A DNA stretch of 64,000 nucleotides from Flagellimonas pelagia (GCF_003584135.1 NZ_QXFI01000013.1:62001-126000), one strand, 5' to 3'; positions 42,264-51,748 are shown, counted from the first letter of the stretch. The notes: generated by a model from the sequence alone, not told the origin. Made by a program: numbers and translations.

Positions 42264-43289
42264 TCAACCTATGGTTGTCAGGATGTTCAAGAAACGTTGG
42301 TGCATCTCCTCCGTATAATCTAGATGGGTGACGATACGCAATTTCCCCTGACCCATTCCGATAATGGATACTTGGTTTTGGCTCAATTGTTCCAAAAAGG
42401 CTGCTGAAGACATTTTGGTTTCATCAATCTCAAAAATGATGATGTTCGTTTCGATGGGCTCCACTTTTTTGATGAAATCCAAGGTAACAAGCACCTCCCC
42501 TATTTCTTCTGCTTTTTGATGGTCTTTGGCCAGTCGGTCAATATGGTGGTCCATGGCGTAGATACCCGCTGCGGCTAAATACCCTGACTGTCGCATGCCT
42601 CCACCAAATACCTTGCGAATGCGTAGGGCTTTATCGATATGTTCCTTGTTGCCCACCAATACCGAACCTACGGGACAACCCATACCCTTGCTCAAACAAA
42701 CACTGATGGTATCGAACAACTTGCCATAGGCTTTTGGGTCTTCCCCTTTCTTGACCAAGGCATTCCATAATCGGGCACCATCCAAGTGGTATTTTAGATT
42801 ATGGTCTTCGCAGACTTTTCCAATTTTTTGCAGCTCCGTAAAATCCCAGCAAGCCCCACCACCTTTGTTCGTTGTGTTTTCAATACAGACCAAAGTGGTC
42901 AACGGGCTATGGTAAAAATCGGGCGGATTGATGGATGCTTCCACTTGTTCCGAAGTCATCATGCCACGATTTCCATCCACAAGTTTACAGGAAACCCCGC
43001 TATTGAAGCTGACACCACCGCCTTCATAATTATAGACATGGGCATACTTGTCACAAATCAATTGGTCCCCAGGTTGGGTGTGTATTTTGATTGCCGTTTG
43101 ATTGGTCATGGTCCCACTTGGAAAAAATAGGGCCGCTTCCATACCAAAATACTCGGCTACTTTGGCCTCCAATGTATTGACCGTGGGATCGTTCTTGAAA
43201 ACATCATCACCCACCTTGGCTTGCATCATGGCCTCCAACATGCCCGGTGTGGGCTTGGTGACCGTATCACTGATTAAGTTAATCTCCAC
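42264..43289 (-). CDS. Threonine aldolase family protein (low-specificity type)
   Basis: A PLP enzyme of 341 aa that cleaves L-threonine or L-allo-threonine to glycine and acetaldehyde. [28 protein letters not shown] is the exact family opening; the PLP Lys lies in [18 protein letters not shown], and the substrate-binding region is [14 protein letters not shown]. Length is normal. The start is GTG at 43289, six bases after the stop of the EF-Tu-like gene, which indicates one transcript. The role is glycine supply or threonine turnover. Confidence 0.95.
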   Translation of the reverse strand: MEINLISDTVTKPTPGMLEAMMQAKVGDDVFKNDPTVNTLEAKVAEYFGMEAALFFPSGTMTNQTAIKIHTQPGDQLICDKYAHVYNYEGGGVSFNSGVSCKLVDGNRGMMTSEQVEASINPPDFYHSPLTTLVCIENTTNKGGGACWDFTELQKIGKVCEDHNLKYHLDGARLWNALVKKGEDPKAYGKLFDTISVCLSKGMGCPVGSVLVGNKEHIDKALRIRKVFGGGMRQSGYLAAAGIYAMDHHIDRLAKDHQKAEEIGEVLVTLDFIKKVEPIETNIIIFEIDETKMSSAAFLEQLSQNQVSIIGMGQGKLRIVTHLDYTEEMHQRFLNILTTIG

Positions 43290-43295
43290 AATTGT

Positions 43296-43622
43296 TTATA
43301 CTTTTTTTATTAGATCGGGATTAATAATTTCTTCAATCTGTCCATACCCGACTATGTATATGCCCTCATTAAGTGTGAAACCAGTGCCTATTGCGAGTTT
43401 ATTTGCTAACAAATGTGGCGATGCTAAAGTTACTCTAGCATGAATTTCATCTCCTGGGTAGACAATGTCTTTTTCTATCCAGCTTTGATGTGCCATAAAC
43501 ATAGACTCAGAAAATTCAAACTTTAAATCAGGTCGATAACCTTCCACTGCTGGTGACTTTCTCCCCCCTTCTTTGGCTGTCCTAAATTTAACTTTGGCTA
43601 TAAAATCAATACGGATACTCAT
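43296..43622 (-). CDS. EF-Tu C-terminal domain-like small protein
   Basis: A 108-aa protein whose pattern resembles domain 3 of elongation factor Tu, without GTPase or domain 2: [32 protein letters not shown], then [21 protein letters not shown] and [23 protein letters not shown]. In EF-Tu this domain contacts tRNA and EF-Ts. Free-standing copies are found in bacteria and are uncharacterised. The start is ATG 43622 (a TTG at 43634 is also in frame). It sits between a zinc protease gene and threonine aldolase on the same strand, and a perfect palindrome covers its upstream gap. Confidence 0.8.
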   Translation of the reverse strand: MSIRIDFIAKVKFRTAKEGGRKSPAVEGYRPDLKFEFSESMFMAHQSWIEKDIVYPGDEIHARVTLASPHLLANKLAIGTGFTLNEGIYIVGYGQIEEIINPDLIKKV

Positions 43623-43627
43623 ACATG

Positions 43628-43647
43628 TGTCCAAAAAATTTTGGACA
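43628..43647. promoter_or_regulatory. 20-bp perfect palindrome upstream of the EF-Tu-like gene
   Basis: TGTCCAAAA (43628-43636), AA, TTTTGGACA (43639-43647). It lies 5 bases before the start codon and next to an AATATTTG -7-like sequence (43646-43653, minus). It could be an operator. Confidence 0.55.
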
Positions 43648-43651
43648 AATA

Positions 43652-46051
43652 TTAATTACAATCCATTCCAATGGGTGAACCATCAGGGATTTGAGGTACC
43701 TCAATAAGTTTAAATTTGGAAGGATCTTTCATAAAATCATCAATCCGCTGCACCATTTCTGCTGAGATGGCACTTTTACCATTGCCTAACAGCTGTGTTT
43801 TTAAATTCTTGAGGGCTTCCAAAGCAATAGCATTCACCTGTGGATGCACATCGGTATGGGCCGCCAAATTCATGATATGGTAAAGTACTCTAAAATTGAC
43901 CGTGTTCTGTACCTCTTCCTCATAATCATCCCTATGGGAAAGGTCAAAAGTCCCCTTAATGGTTTCGTCCAATACTTCCTTGAGTCCCATTTGATTTTTG
44001 TCCAAACTCTTTTGTTGGATCAATCTGGAAGCACGCTCAGGGTGCAACAGCAAACCAAGCGTCATATCCGCAGCCGTCTCAGCTACTGACAAGGCATCAA
44101 AGCTTACTCCCGTTCTTCCTTTAAACGATTCTCTTGTTCTGTTGAACCCAATGGCCCGTGGTGGAAAAAGGTCCAATTTATCTTTTGGAACGGCAATGAC
44201 CTCGGCATCCAAGGTTTTAAGGATAGACTTCATGGCCTGCTCCTGTACAGCGGCATTGATGGGTTTTACGGCAAATTGGCCACCTCCCTTAACAGCATAG
44301 TTGTAATCCAAGCCACCTATGATCTTGGAAACTGCTTCGGCTTGATACCTGTGGAAAAAATACAGGGGAACAAACACATCTTCCAATGTGGAATAGGCTT
44401 CTCCACTTCTAATGTTGTCTATGGAAAAGTTATCGATGGCTTTTTTACGGATTTCGAGCATGCTCTCCAATTCTTGACTGGCACTTTTTCCATTGTCCCA
44501 CAAATGGGCCAATAAATGCGCGCCTCCTGTTGGGCGGGCATCCTGGTCGGAGATGTAACGCAATCCATCATCCTGGGCCTTTTTCAAAATGGCGTTCAAC
44601 GCTTGCTTTTCATTTGTGCCTGCAGGAAAATCGGAATAGGAATAGGCCACGATTACCTTGTCCCACTCGCCTATACCGGTATCATATGCATTGGCAAAAC
44701 TGATGTTGTTCCCATCCAGTTCAAATTGTGGATGTGGGTAGTCCATTACCGAAGATCTGTTCACGGTGCTTGCCGCAAAATTGTGCGCAAATCCTAGAGT
44801 GTGTCCAATTTCATGGGCGGAAAGCTGCCTGATCCTTGCCAAAGCCAGATCCAGCATGGGTTGGTAATTATCGTCACGTTCCGCAAAAGGTTTGTTCATC
44901 AAGGCTTGTGCTATCATAAAATCCTGACGAATCCGTAGACTCCCCAAACTCACGTGACCTTTAATGATTTCTCCCGTACGTGGGTCGGTCACGCTACTAC
45001 CATAGCTCCATCCCCTAGTGGAACGGTGCACCCATTGCACCACATTGTACCGTACATCAAGAGGGTCGGCATCATCGGGCAATATTTTCATTTGGAAGGC
45101 ATCTTTATATCCCGCGGCCTCAAAGGCTTGGTTCCACCATTTGCCCCCTTCCATCAATGCGGAACGAATGGGCTCCGGGGTGCCATTATCCAAATAATAC
45201 ACAATAGGCTCCACAGCTTCGCTCACTGCGGCACTTGGATTTTTCTTCTCTAATCGATGTCTTCTGATGAATTGCTTCAAAATGGGCTCCTGAACCGGAG
45301 TGGCATAATCATAATAGGAGAAAGGATAGGAACCGCTACGCGGATCAAAATCCCTTTTTTCATATTTGTTATCAGGCAGCTCAACAAGGGAATGGTGTTG
45401 GGCCACAGTGACCAGGCTTGGGTCCGGGGTCACGGAACGAATCCAGGCACCTTCCGGGTTACCTTTAAAGGTAAGGGTCACATCAAACTCTACATTTTTC
45501 GGGAATGCCTTGGTACGTTCAAAGGCCAAGGCACTTTTGCTTGCGTCCACACTATAAGAACCTTGTTTGGACCTTTTCAGTCTGTTGGCCACTCCATGGG
45601 CATCGCGCATCAAAAAATCTGTAAAATCAATAAGGTAGCTTCCTTTGGACTCCTCCTCTATTTTAAATCCGTGCAAAATGGATTTTGCAAAGGCCTGCTC
45701 GACGGATTTGCGTTCCAGTTCATTATCGGTAATCGCCCTAAAGGTTAAATTGGGTTGTACCAACAACAGTTTATTTCCTGCCTTTTTGAAGAATACCACC
45801 TGCTCGTTCCCCAATTGTCCACGATCTAGGCCAATATCGTTGCTACCTATCCCACTGCTTAAGGAATAGACGTATAAAAAATCCTTTTCAAGATCATCGA
45901 CCTGCAGGTAAATCTTATCGGTCTTGTCATCATAGAAAAAATTGAAATAACCACTGAATTTTTGAAAATCCTTGGCCTTTTCAAAGGTCTGTGCACCTAA
46001 AGCGGAGCAGACAAAATAAAACAATGCAATGAGGGTAGTTGAGTTCTTCAT
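43652..46051 (-). CDS. Zinc-dependent metalloprotease (DUF5117/DUF4953 type)
   Basis: A 799-aa exported protease. Signal peptide STTLIALFYFVCSALGAQ is followed by the DUF5117-like start FEKAKDFQKFSGYFNFFYDDKTDKIYLQVDDLEKDFLYVYSL. The zinc site LSAHEIGHTLGFAHNFAAST (HExxHxxGxxH, near residues 400-425) is of the metzincin type, and VMDYPHPQFEL after it is the Met-turn position. The substrate is unknown; family members occur widely in Bacteroidetes, often in two copies. It leads a possible three-gene unit with the EF-Tu-like and threonine aldolase genes, though a palindrome separates them. Confidence 0.9.
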   Translation of the reverse strand: MKNSTTLIALFYFVCSALGAQTFEKAKDFQKFSGYFNFFYDDKTDKIYLQVDDLEKDFLYVYSLSSGIGSNDIGLDRGQLGNEQVVFFKKAGNKLLLVQPNLTFRAITDNELERKSVEQAFAKSILHGFKIEEESKGSYLIDFTDFLMRDAHGVANRLKRSKQGSYSVDASKSALAFERTKAFPKNVEFDVTLTFKGNPEGAWIRSVTPDPSLVTVAQHHSLVELPDNKYEKRDFDPRSGSYPFSYYDYATPVQEPILKQFIRRHRLEKKNPSAAVSEAVEPIVYYLDNGTPEPIRSALMEGGKWWNQAFEAAGYKDAFQMKILPDDADPLDVRYNVVQWVHRSTRGWSYGSSVTDPRTGEIIKGHVSLGSLRIRQDFMIAQALMNKPFAERDDNYQPMLDLALARIRQLSAHEIGHTLGFAHNFAASTVNRSSVMDYPHPQFELDGNNISFANAYDTGIGEWDKVIVAYSYSDFPAGTNEKQALNAILKKAQDDGLRYISDQDARPTGGAHLLAHLWDNGKSASQELESMLEIRKKAIDNFSIDNIRSGEAYSTLEDVFVPLYFFHRYQAEAVSKIIGGLDYNYAVKGGGQFAVKPINAAVQEQAMKSILKTLDAEVIAVPKDKLDLFPPRAIGFNRTRESFKGRTGVSFDALSVAETAADMTLGLLLHPERASRLIQQKSLDKNQMGLKEVLDETIKGTFDLSHRDDYEEEVQNTVNFRVLYHIMNLAAHTDVHPQVNAIALEALKNLKTQLLGNGKSAISAEMVQRIDDFMKDPSKFKLIEVPQIPDGSPIGMDCN

Positions 46052-46245
46052 AGTTGGTTTGTAATAGACCTTAAAAATATGGAATTCATTTTAAAAAACA
46101 CTGCATCTAACAATGGACGGGCACAAAACTTAATTTGTTAAAAATTGAGGCTGATTTTTATCTGTTCTCTTTTTTAAACCCCTCATTTTTATGCAATGTT
46201 TATTTCATAAAACATTGGAAATCCATATTTTAATAAAAAAAGAAT

Positions 46246-47712
46246 ATGGGGCCAGATACAGATAAAACCATTTTTTCCAGTTATGATAGGAAAGATGGGC
46301 TCTTCGATGAAGTTTTTGGAAAGGACGGAAACGTTAAATCAGTGTATCAGAAGCTGTTGGACCTCTATGGGGCTAGGTCGATTGAAGACTATGTTACCTT
46401 GAACAATAAGGCAAAATCTTCCTTTTTTAACCAAGGGATCACTTTTCAAGTGTACGGGGATAAGCAAAGCCAGGAGAAAATTTTCCCTTTTGACCTGTTT
46501 CCCAGAATCATCGACCCCAAAGAATGGGAAATCATTGAAAAAGGTGCTATACAAAGGAGCTTGGCCCTGAACCACTTTTTATGGGATGTATACCACGATA
46601 AAAAAATAGTGAAGGATGGGATTGTACCCATAGAGCTTCTGAGTTCTTCCCCCAACTATCTACACCAGATGATGTATGTGGACCCACCCAGCAAGATTTA
46701 CAACCATATTTCCGGCACGGATATCATCAAACATTCCGATGGTAATTATTATGTTTTGGAAGATAATATCAGATGCCCATCCGGGGTCAGCTACGTAATC
46801 TGTAATCGGACAGCCCTAAAACGTGCCCTTTTTGGTGTTTTTAACCATTATAAGACACACACAGTAACCGATTATGCCGAGAATCTGCTCAATCTATTGG
46901 AAAGCGTAAAACCACCAGGTGTGGATTCCCCTGTTTGTGTGGTCATCACTCCGGGCATGTTCAATTCGGCCTATTATGAACATTCCTATTTGGCAAAGGC
47001 AATGGGGGTTGAATTGGTGGAAGGACGTGACCTTTTTGTGGAAAACGATTTTGTCTATATGAAAACCACACAGGGTCCTGTTCGGGTGGATGTGGTATAT
47101 CGCAGGATTGACGATCTGTTCATAGACCCTATGGAGTTTTATCCCGATTCTTCCTTGGGTGTACCTGGATTGTTCGCTGCCTACAGAAAAGGAAACGTAA
47201 CGCTTGCCAATGCCCCAGGAACCGGGGTAGCGGACGACAAGGCCATTTACACTTATGTTCCGGACATCATTAAATATTATTTGGACGAGGAGCCCATTCT
47301 CAAAAATGTACATACCTATCATTGTAGTAGACCCGATGAGCTTCAATATGTACTGGACCACATCAGTGAATTGGTCATAAAACCTGTGGATGAAGCCGGG
47401 GGCTATGGCATTTCCATAGGAAACAAACTTACCAAGGAAGAAATCGAGGAAGTAAAGGTCAAATTAAAGGCCAATCCAAGGAAATTTGTGGCACAGCCTA
47501 TCATGTCATTATCCGTACATCCCACTTATATCGATGCAAAAGAATCATTCGAACAACGGCATATAGACCTTCGAACCTATACCGTACTGGGCCAAGACAA
47601 ACAGTTTGTATTGAAAGGCGGTTTGACCCGCGTGGCATTGAAAGAAGGAAATCTGATCGTGAATTCGTCACAAGGTGGGGGTTCCAAGGACACTTGGGTA
47701 TTAAAACAATAA
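46246..47712 (+). CDS. Circularly permuted ATP-grasp type 2 family protein
   Basis: A 488-aa ligase-like protein of the DUF404/DUF407 circularly permuted ATP-grasp family. Typical features are GITFQVYGDKQSQEKIFPFDLFPRII at the start, PDEAGGYGISIG-type glycine loop in LVIKPVDEAGGYGISIGNKL (near 383-402), YVLEDNIRCPSGVSYVICNR (ERNXR-like) and a metal-binding C-terminus with RVDVVYRRIDDLF and HPTYIDAKESFEQRHIDLRTY. It is expected to form an amide or peptide bond using ATP. Substrates are unknown. It is the first gene of an operon with alpha-E and transglutaminase proteins. Confidence 0.92.
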   Translation: MGPDTDKTIFSSYDRKDGLFDEVFGKDGNVKSVYQKLLDLYGARSIEDYVTLNNKAKSSFFNQGITFQVYGDKQSQEKIFPFDLFPRIIDPKEWEIIEKGAIQRSLALNHFLWDVYHDKKIVKDGIVPIELLSSSPNYLHQMMYVDPPSKIYNHISGTDIIKHSDGNYYVLEDNIRCPSGVSYVICNRTALKRALFGVFNHYKTHTVTDYAENLLNLLESVKPPGVDSPVCVVITPGMFNSAYYEHSYLAKAMGVELVEGRDLFVENDFVYMKTTQGPVRVDVVYRRIDDLFIDPMEFYPDSSLGVPGLFAAYRKGNVTLANAPGTGVADDKAIYTYVPDIIKYYLDEEPILKNVHTYHCSRPDELQYVLDHISELVIKPVDEAGGYGISIGNKLTKEEIEEVKVKLKANPRKFVAQPIMSLSVHPTYIDAKESFEQRHIDLRTYTVLGQDKQFVLKGGLTRVALKEGNLIVNSSQGGGSKDTWVLKQ

Positions 47713-47719
47713 GAACACT

Positions 47720-48667
47720 ATGCTAGCAAGAGTAGCCAACAACCTGTTCTGGATGGGCAGGTATATTGAACGGGCCGAACACGTTGCCCGGTTTATGAAC
47801 GTGAATTATTTTTCTTCTTTGGATGCGCCCAACCAATTGTCCCAATCCAGGCAATTTGTGCTTCGGTCCATGTTGTTTATGGTAGGGGATCCCGTTTACG
47901 ATGACACCTTGTTATTGGATGAGGAAAGTGTGCTGTATGATATTGGATTGAATCCCGAAAAAAACTTTTCCATCATAAGTAGTATCAAAACGGCAAGGGA
48001 AAATGCCAATAGTTCTCGTGATTTGATTTCCACCGAATTATATGAGAGTCTGAACAAGTTTTATCATTTTGTGATGAATTATTCCAAGGAACTATTCGTA
48101 AAGACCAATTTGTATGATTTTACCGTGAACGTAACGGAAATGACTGCCGTACTCCGTGGAAAAATCAGGGGAACACTGCTACACGATGAAGTGTACGCCA
48201 TCATCATGTTGGGTGTCAACATTGAACGGGCCATTCAGGTAACCCGCATCATCAATACCAAATTCAACGATGCCCTTATGGCCCAAGGGAGTTATGGTGA
48301 CCCTATTGGCAATAGTTTCGAATGGAGTACCTTGCTTAAATGTGCCGAAAGTTATGACATGATGCGACGTTTGTACAAAAAATCGCCCAATAGCTCTTCT
48401 ACCCTAGAGTTCTTGATCTTGAATGGGAGATGTCCCCGGTCCTTCATGAACTGCATCAACCAAGTGTACAAACACATCCACGAGCTGGATAAAAAAGTGG
48501 AGTACGAGAAAAGCTCTACGGCCTTTATGGTTGGAAAAATAAGGGCGGAATTCGAATTTAAACAAATCGAGGAGATTCAGGACGACATTCAGGGCAACTT
48601 GGATACGATCCTTAATAAGATGTTCAAAATTAGTGAGAACATGGAGAAGGAATTCTTCAACTACTGA
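47720..48667 (+). CDS. Alpha-E domain protein (DUF403)
   Basis: A helical protein of 315 aa. The start MLARVANNLFWMGRYIERAEHVARFMNVNY is the signature of the alpha-E domain, predicted from comparative genomics to be an all-helical partner of ATP-grasp amidoligases. The rest is a repeated helical pattern (SRDLISTELYESLNKFYHFV, MLGVNIERAIQVTRIINTKF). There is no catalytic motif. It follows the ATP-grasp gene by seven bases and precedes the transglutaminase gene, forming a conserved triad of which the biochemical product is not established. Confidence 0.92.
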   Translation: MLARVANNLFWMGRYIERAEHVARFMNVNYFSSLDAPNQLSQSRQFVLRSMLFMVGDPVYDDTLLLDEESVLYDIGLNPEKNFSIISSIKTARENANSSRDLISTELYESLNKFYHFVMNYSKELFVKTNLYDFTVNVTEMTAVLRGKIRGTLLHDEVYAIIMLGVNIERAIQVTRIINTKFNDALMAQGSYGDPIGNSFEWSTLLKCAESYDMMRRLYKKSPNSSSTLEFLILNGRCPRSFMNCINQVYKHIHELDKKVEYEKSSTAFMVGKIRAEFEFKQIEEIQDDIQGNLDTILNKMFKISENMEKEFFNY

Positions 48668-48696
48668 TTAACTTGGCAGGATTGAATTGCGCTCAC

Positions 48697-49563
48697 ATGT
48701 TCTATGAATATGAAATAGATTATGATACCCAGAACTCCTATGAAAAGGGGCTGAGCGAAGCCTTTTGGCAGTTTTTGGTGATTCCAGAGGACAATGATAC
48801 CCAAGAGGTTACCTACTGGCATTTTGAGAACGATTTGGGTGAACGGAACAGTGTTTCGGAGAATGGATTGGGCTTTAAAACGGTTCAGGTACGCTCCAAA
48901 CGGGAAATCGACCATATCAAGTTCAATGCACACTTTAAACTGAAAAAGAAAGAAATCAACCCTTTTGATTTTGAATTACCATTGAATTTGGACGATGAGC
49001 TTGAAATTATGAATAGTCTCAATTTCAAGGTAGACTATGAACCCTACTTGAGAAAAACCAAACTGACCACCCTACCCGAACAACACAGGGCCATATTCCT
49101 TTTCGATTCCGATAAATCCGTTTTTGAAAATTTGACGGATTTGAATTATTGGGCATTCGGACATCTTTATTTTAAAGTTGGGGTCACCGATGTGGATACC
49201 CCTTTGGCGGAAATCATAGAAAAACGCCATGGTGTGTGCCAAGATTTCACCCACCTGTTCTGTGCCATTGCCAAACACAACGGTATTCCCTGTAGGTATG
49301 TCTCCGGATACCTGCATCAGGGCATTGGTTTTTTTGGGGATTCCCAAATGCATGCTTGGGCCGAGGCCTTTGTTCCAAATGTAGGCTGGATAGGATTCGA
49401 CCCCGCCAACAACCTGTTGGCCAACCACAACCATATAAAGGTTTGCCATGGCAAGGATTATAATGATTGTGCACCTTTAAAAGGCGTTGTCTATACCTTG
49501 GGAAACAACGAGACCAAGTATTCCGTGCTGGTAAAAACCGCAGAAGAACAGCAGCAGCAATAG
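48697..49563 (+). CDS. Transglutaminase-like cysteine peptidase family protein
   Basis: A 288-aa protein. The N-terminal beta domain (FYEYEIDYDTQNSYEKG) is typical of bacterial transglutaminase-like proteins and the catalytic core holds Cys in KRHGVCQDFTHLFCAIAK, His in SQMHAWAEAFVP and Asp in GWIGFDPANN. In this operon type it may transfer, cleave or cross-link an amide-linked product of the ATP-grasp ligase. ATG 48697 begins the family-typical MFYEYEIDY; a TTG at 48673 is in frame. Gap to the alpha-E gene is 29 bases. It ends with a Gln-rich EEQQQQ tail. Confidence 0.92.
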   Translation: MFYEYEIDYDTQNSYEKGLSEAFWQFLVIPEDNDTQEVTYWHFENDLGERNSVSENGLGFKTVQVRSKREIDHIKFNAHFKLKKKEINPFDFELPLNLDDELEIMNSLNFKVDYEPYLRKTKLTTLPEQHRAIFLFDSDKSVFENLTDLNYWAFGHLYFKVGVTDVDTPLAEIIEKRHGVCQDFTHLFCAIAKHNGIPCRYVSGYLHQGIGFFGDSQMHAWAEAFVPNVGWIGFDPANNLLANHNHIKVCHGKDYNDCAPLKGVVYTLGNNETKYSVLVKTAEEQQQQ

Positions 49564-49588
49564 ATTATTTTATGTGCTGAAAGAACCC

Positions 49589-49596
49589 TATTTTTG
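49589..49596 (+). promoter_or_regulatory. -7 element of prfB
   Basis: TATTTTTG, exact TAnnTTTG match, 16 bases before the prfB start codon. Confidence 0.5.
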
Positions 49597-49612
49597 CCCC
49601 AAAATACAATTC

Positions 49613-50711
49613 ATGGTAACTACAGATCAACAGAAAGATCTTATTGAGCGCCTTGGTGCGTTAAGGAGGTATCTTTGACATCGATGCCAAACTTATCGAA
49701 ATAGAAAACGAGGAGGAAAAAACACTCGAACCCGGTTTTTGGGACAATCCACAAGAAGCCCAAATTCAAATGCAGACACTTAAATCCAAAAAGAAATGGG
49801 TAGAAGACTTTAATGAGGCCGAGGCCTTGGTCGGAGACCTTGAGGTGCTTATGGAGTTCCAGCAAGCTGGTGAGGTCACTGAGGCCGAAGTGGAACAGCA
49901 ATACAAAAAAGCTGTCGACCTTATTGAAAACCTTGAGTTCAAAAACATGCTTTCGGATGAAGGGGATGAACTCACTGCCGTACTCCAAATCACAGCAGGT
50001 GCCGGTGGCACGGAAAGTTGCGATTGGGCTTCCATGTTGATGCGGATGTATCTGATGTGGGCCGAGAAACATAAATACAAGGTCAAGGAACTCAACTACC
50101 AGGAAGGTGATGTGGCCGGAGTAAAGACCGTAACCTTGGAGATAGAAGGTGAATATGCTTTCGGATGGTTAAAAGGCGAAAATGGCGTGCACCGTTTGGT
50201 GCGCATCTCCCCTTTTGACAGCAATGCCAAAAGACACACTTCGTTCGCATCTGTTTATGTGTATCCCTTGGTGGATGATACTATCGAAATCGAGATCAGT
50301 CCAGCCGATATTGAAATTACCACAGCCCGTTCCAGTGGCGCCGGTGGACAGAACGTAAACAAGGTGGAAACCAAAGTACAGTTGTTCCACAAACCTACGG
50401 GCATCCAAATTTCTTGTTCTGATTCCCGTTCCCAACACGACAACCGAGCAACCGCCATGAAGATGTTGAAGTCACAGTTATATGAAATAGAACTGCGTAA
50501 AAAACAAGAAGCACGGGCCGAAATAGAATCTTCCAAGATGAAAATCGAGTGGGGATCACAGATTAGAAACTACGTGATGCATCCCTACAAATTGGTAAAG
50601 GATGTGCGCACCGGTGAAGAAACAGGTAATGTGGATGCTGTAATGGATGGGGATATCGATGCCTTTTTAAAGGCCTACCTGATGATGATGGGGCAAAAGG
50701 AGGAAGAATAG
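49613..50711 (+). CDS. prfB: Peptide chain release factor 2 with programmed +1 frameshift
   Basis: RF2 recognises UAA and UGA stop codons. Translation starts at ATG 49613 and runs 21 codons to CTT-TGA (TGA at 49676-49678). An internal AGGAGG (49664-49669), three bases before CTT, and the following C complete the autoregulatory frameshift signal; skipping T49676 gives [16 protein letters not shown] and then the full protein, 365 aa in total. Key motifs are SPF in [12 protein letters not shown] (stop-codon reading) and [13 protein letters not shown] (GGQ). The transcript is probably alone, after the transglutaminase gene. Confidence 0.98.
49664..49679 (+). promoter_or_regulatory. RF2 programmed frameshift site
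   Basis: AGGAGG-TAT-CTT-TGA-C. Low RF2 slows reading of the UGA, giving +1 slippage of the Leu-tRNA from CUU to UUU. It is the only near-perfect Shine-Dalgarno sequence I see in the window. Confidence 0.95.
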
Positions 50712-50751
50712 TTTAAATACAGGCACCTGATGCCTGATAAACGTTGAAAAA

Positions 50752-51093
50752 ATGATCAAAATATATCATAACCCACGGTGTGGGAAATCAAGGGAAGGAT
50801 TGCAGATCCTGGAAAATTCCGGAAAGGATTTTGAAGTCATTAAATATTTGGAGGATGTACCTACTAAAGAAGAACTTAAAACCCTATTAAGGTATTTGAG
50901 CATTTCCCCCATAGATTTGGTTCGACAAAACGAAACCATTTGGAAAGAAAAGTTCAAGGGCAAAAAGCTATCCGATGAAGATATTTTGGAAGCCATGGCC
51001 AAGAATCCCAAACTCATTGAGCGCCCCATCGTAGTGGTTGGGAAAAAAGCGGTCATTGGCAGGCCTCCTGAAAAAATCAATACCTTGCTATAA
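50752..51093 (+). CDS. arsC: ArsC family arsenate reductase / Spx-like thioredoxin-fold protein
   Basis: A 113-aa thioredoxin-fold protein. IKIYHNPRCGKSREGLQILENSG carries the ArsC catalytic Cys (PRCGKS), LRYLSISPIDLVRQNE and NPKLIERPIVVVGKKAVIGRPPEKI with the RPIVV motif are canonical. It would reduce arsenate to arsenite with glutathione or glutaredoxin-type thiols. No arsB, acr3 or arsR is near, so it may be a housekeeping ArsC-like protein with another role. It starts 40 bases after prfB, separated by a small inverted repeat CAGGCA/TGCCTG without a T-run. Confidence 0.9.
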   Translation: MIKIYHNPRCGKSREGLQILENSGKDFEVIKYLEDVPTKEELKTLLRYLSISPIDLVRQNETIWKEKFKGKKLSDEDILEAMAKNPKLIERPIVVVGKKAVIGRPPEKINTLL

Positions 51094-51161
51094 TATTGAT
51101 TGCCAGTTGAATTTAACATTGAATTTTCAGAATACTAGCTACTAAATCATATCTTTAAAAT

Positions 51162-51647
51162 ATGAAAAGCACAAACACCCTAATCGTTTTATCCTTTGTT
51201 TTGGGACTGTTGTCCGTAAATAATGTTGCCGCCCAATATGGATACGGTTATGGTTATCCCTACGGTAGCCGTTATGGTAGAGGGCAAAGTATGATCCCTA
51301 ATGCTGGACCCACCGAATCCAAGAAAGATGAAACACCGCCGACCGCTGAGGAAATTGTAGATACGCAAATGCCATCCATTAGTGAAGAATTGGGGCTGGA
51401 TCCTTTTGAGCAAGCTGTCGTGAGAACAGCACTACTACAATCCGTTCAACAGAAAATTGAACTTCACATACTGGAGTTGGAACCTCTTAAGATGAAGGAA
51501 GAGTTCGAAAAGATAGACCATAAAACGAAAGAAGAATTAAAGGCAGGCCTTCCAGAGGATAAATACAATGCCTTTGTCTCACTGCAGGAAAACAGCTTCA
51601 AGACCAAAAATAAGACTAAGAAAAAGAAGAAAAATAAAAAGGATTAA
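51162..51647 (+). CDS. Exported protein with Gly-Tyr start and Lys-rich tail, unknown
   Basis: A 161-aa protein with a signal peptide (TLIVLSFVLGLLSVNNVAAQ), then a short YGYGYGYPYGSRYGRGQ repeat, a helical middle (TAEEIVDTQMPSISEELGLDPFEQAVVRTALLQSVQQKIELH) and a final stretch mostly of Lys (KTKNKTKKKKKNKK). The helical part resembles small periplasmic Spy/CpxP-like helical proteins, which is a weak suggestion only. It may be expressed alone; a TATCTTTA -7-like element precedes the start by 11 bases, so the leader would be very short. Confidence 0.72.
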   Translation: MKSTNTLIVLSFVLGLLSVNNVAAQYGYGYGYPYGSRYGRGQSMIPNAGPTESKKDETPPTAEEIVDTQMPSISEELGLDPFEQAVVRTALLQSVQQKIELHILELEPLKMKEEFEKIDHKTKEELKAGLPEDKYNAFVSLQENSFKTKNKTKKKKKNKKD

Positions 51648-51748
51648 CAATTCTTTAAGGTCATTCGCAGGCCCAATTATGTTGTTGGGAGACAAATATT
51701 TCTTCCCTACTTTTTTTCCACACATTTTTGCTCCACTAAATTCAGACT

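Noticed and set aside
49613..49678. In-frame TGA after 21 codons in prfB, looking like a nonsense mutation or separate leader peptide
   Set aside because: The AGGAGG-TAT-CTT-TGA-C arrangement is the known RF2 frameshift site and the downstream frame continues the protein.
50720..50736. CAGGCA/TGCCTG inverted repeat between prfB and arsC
   Set aside because: Six-base stem without T-run; may be chance.
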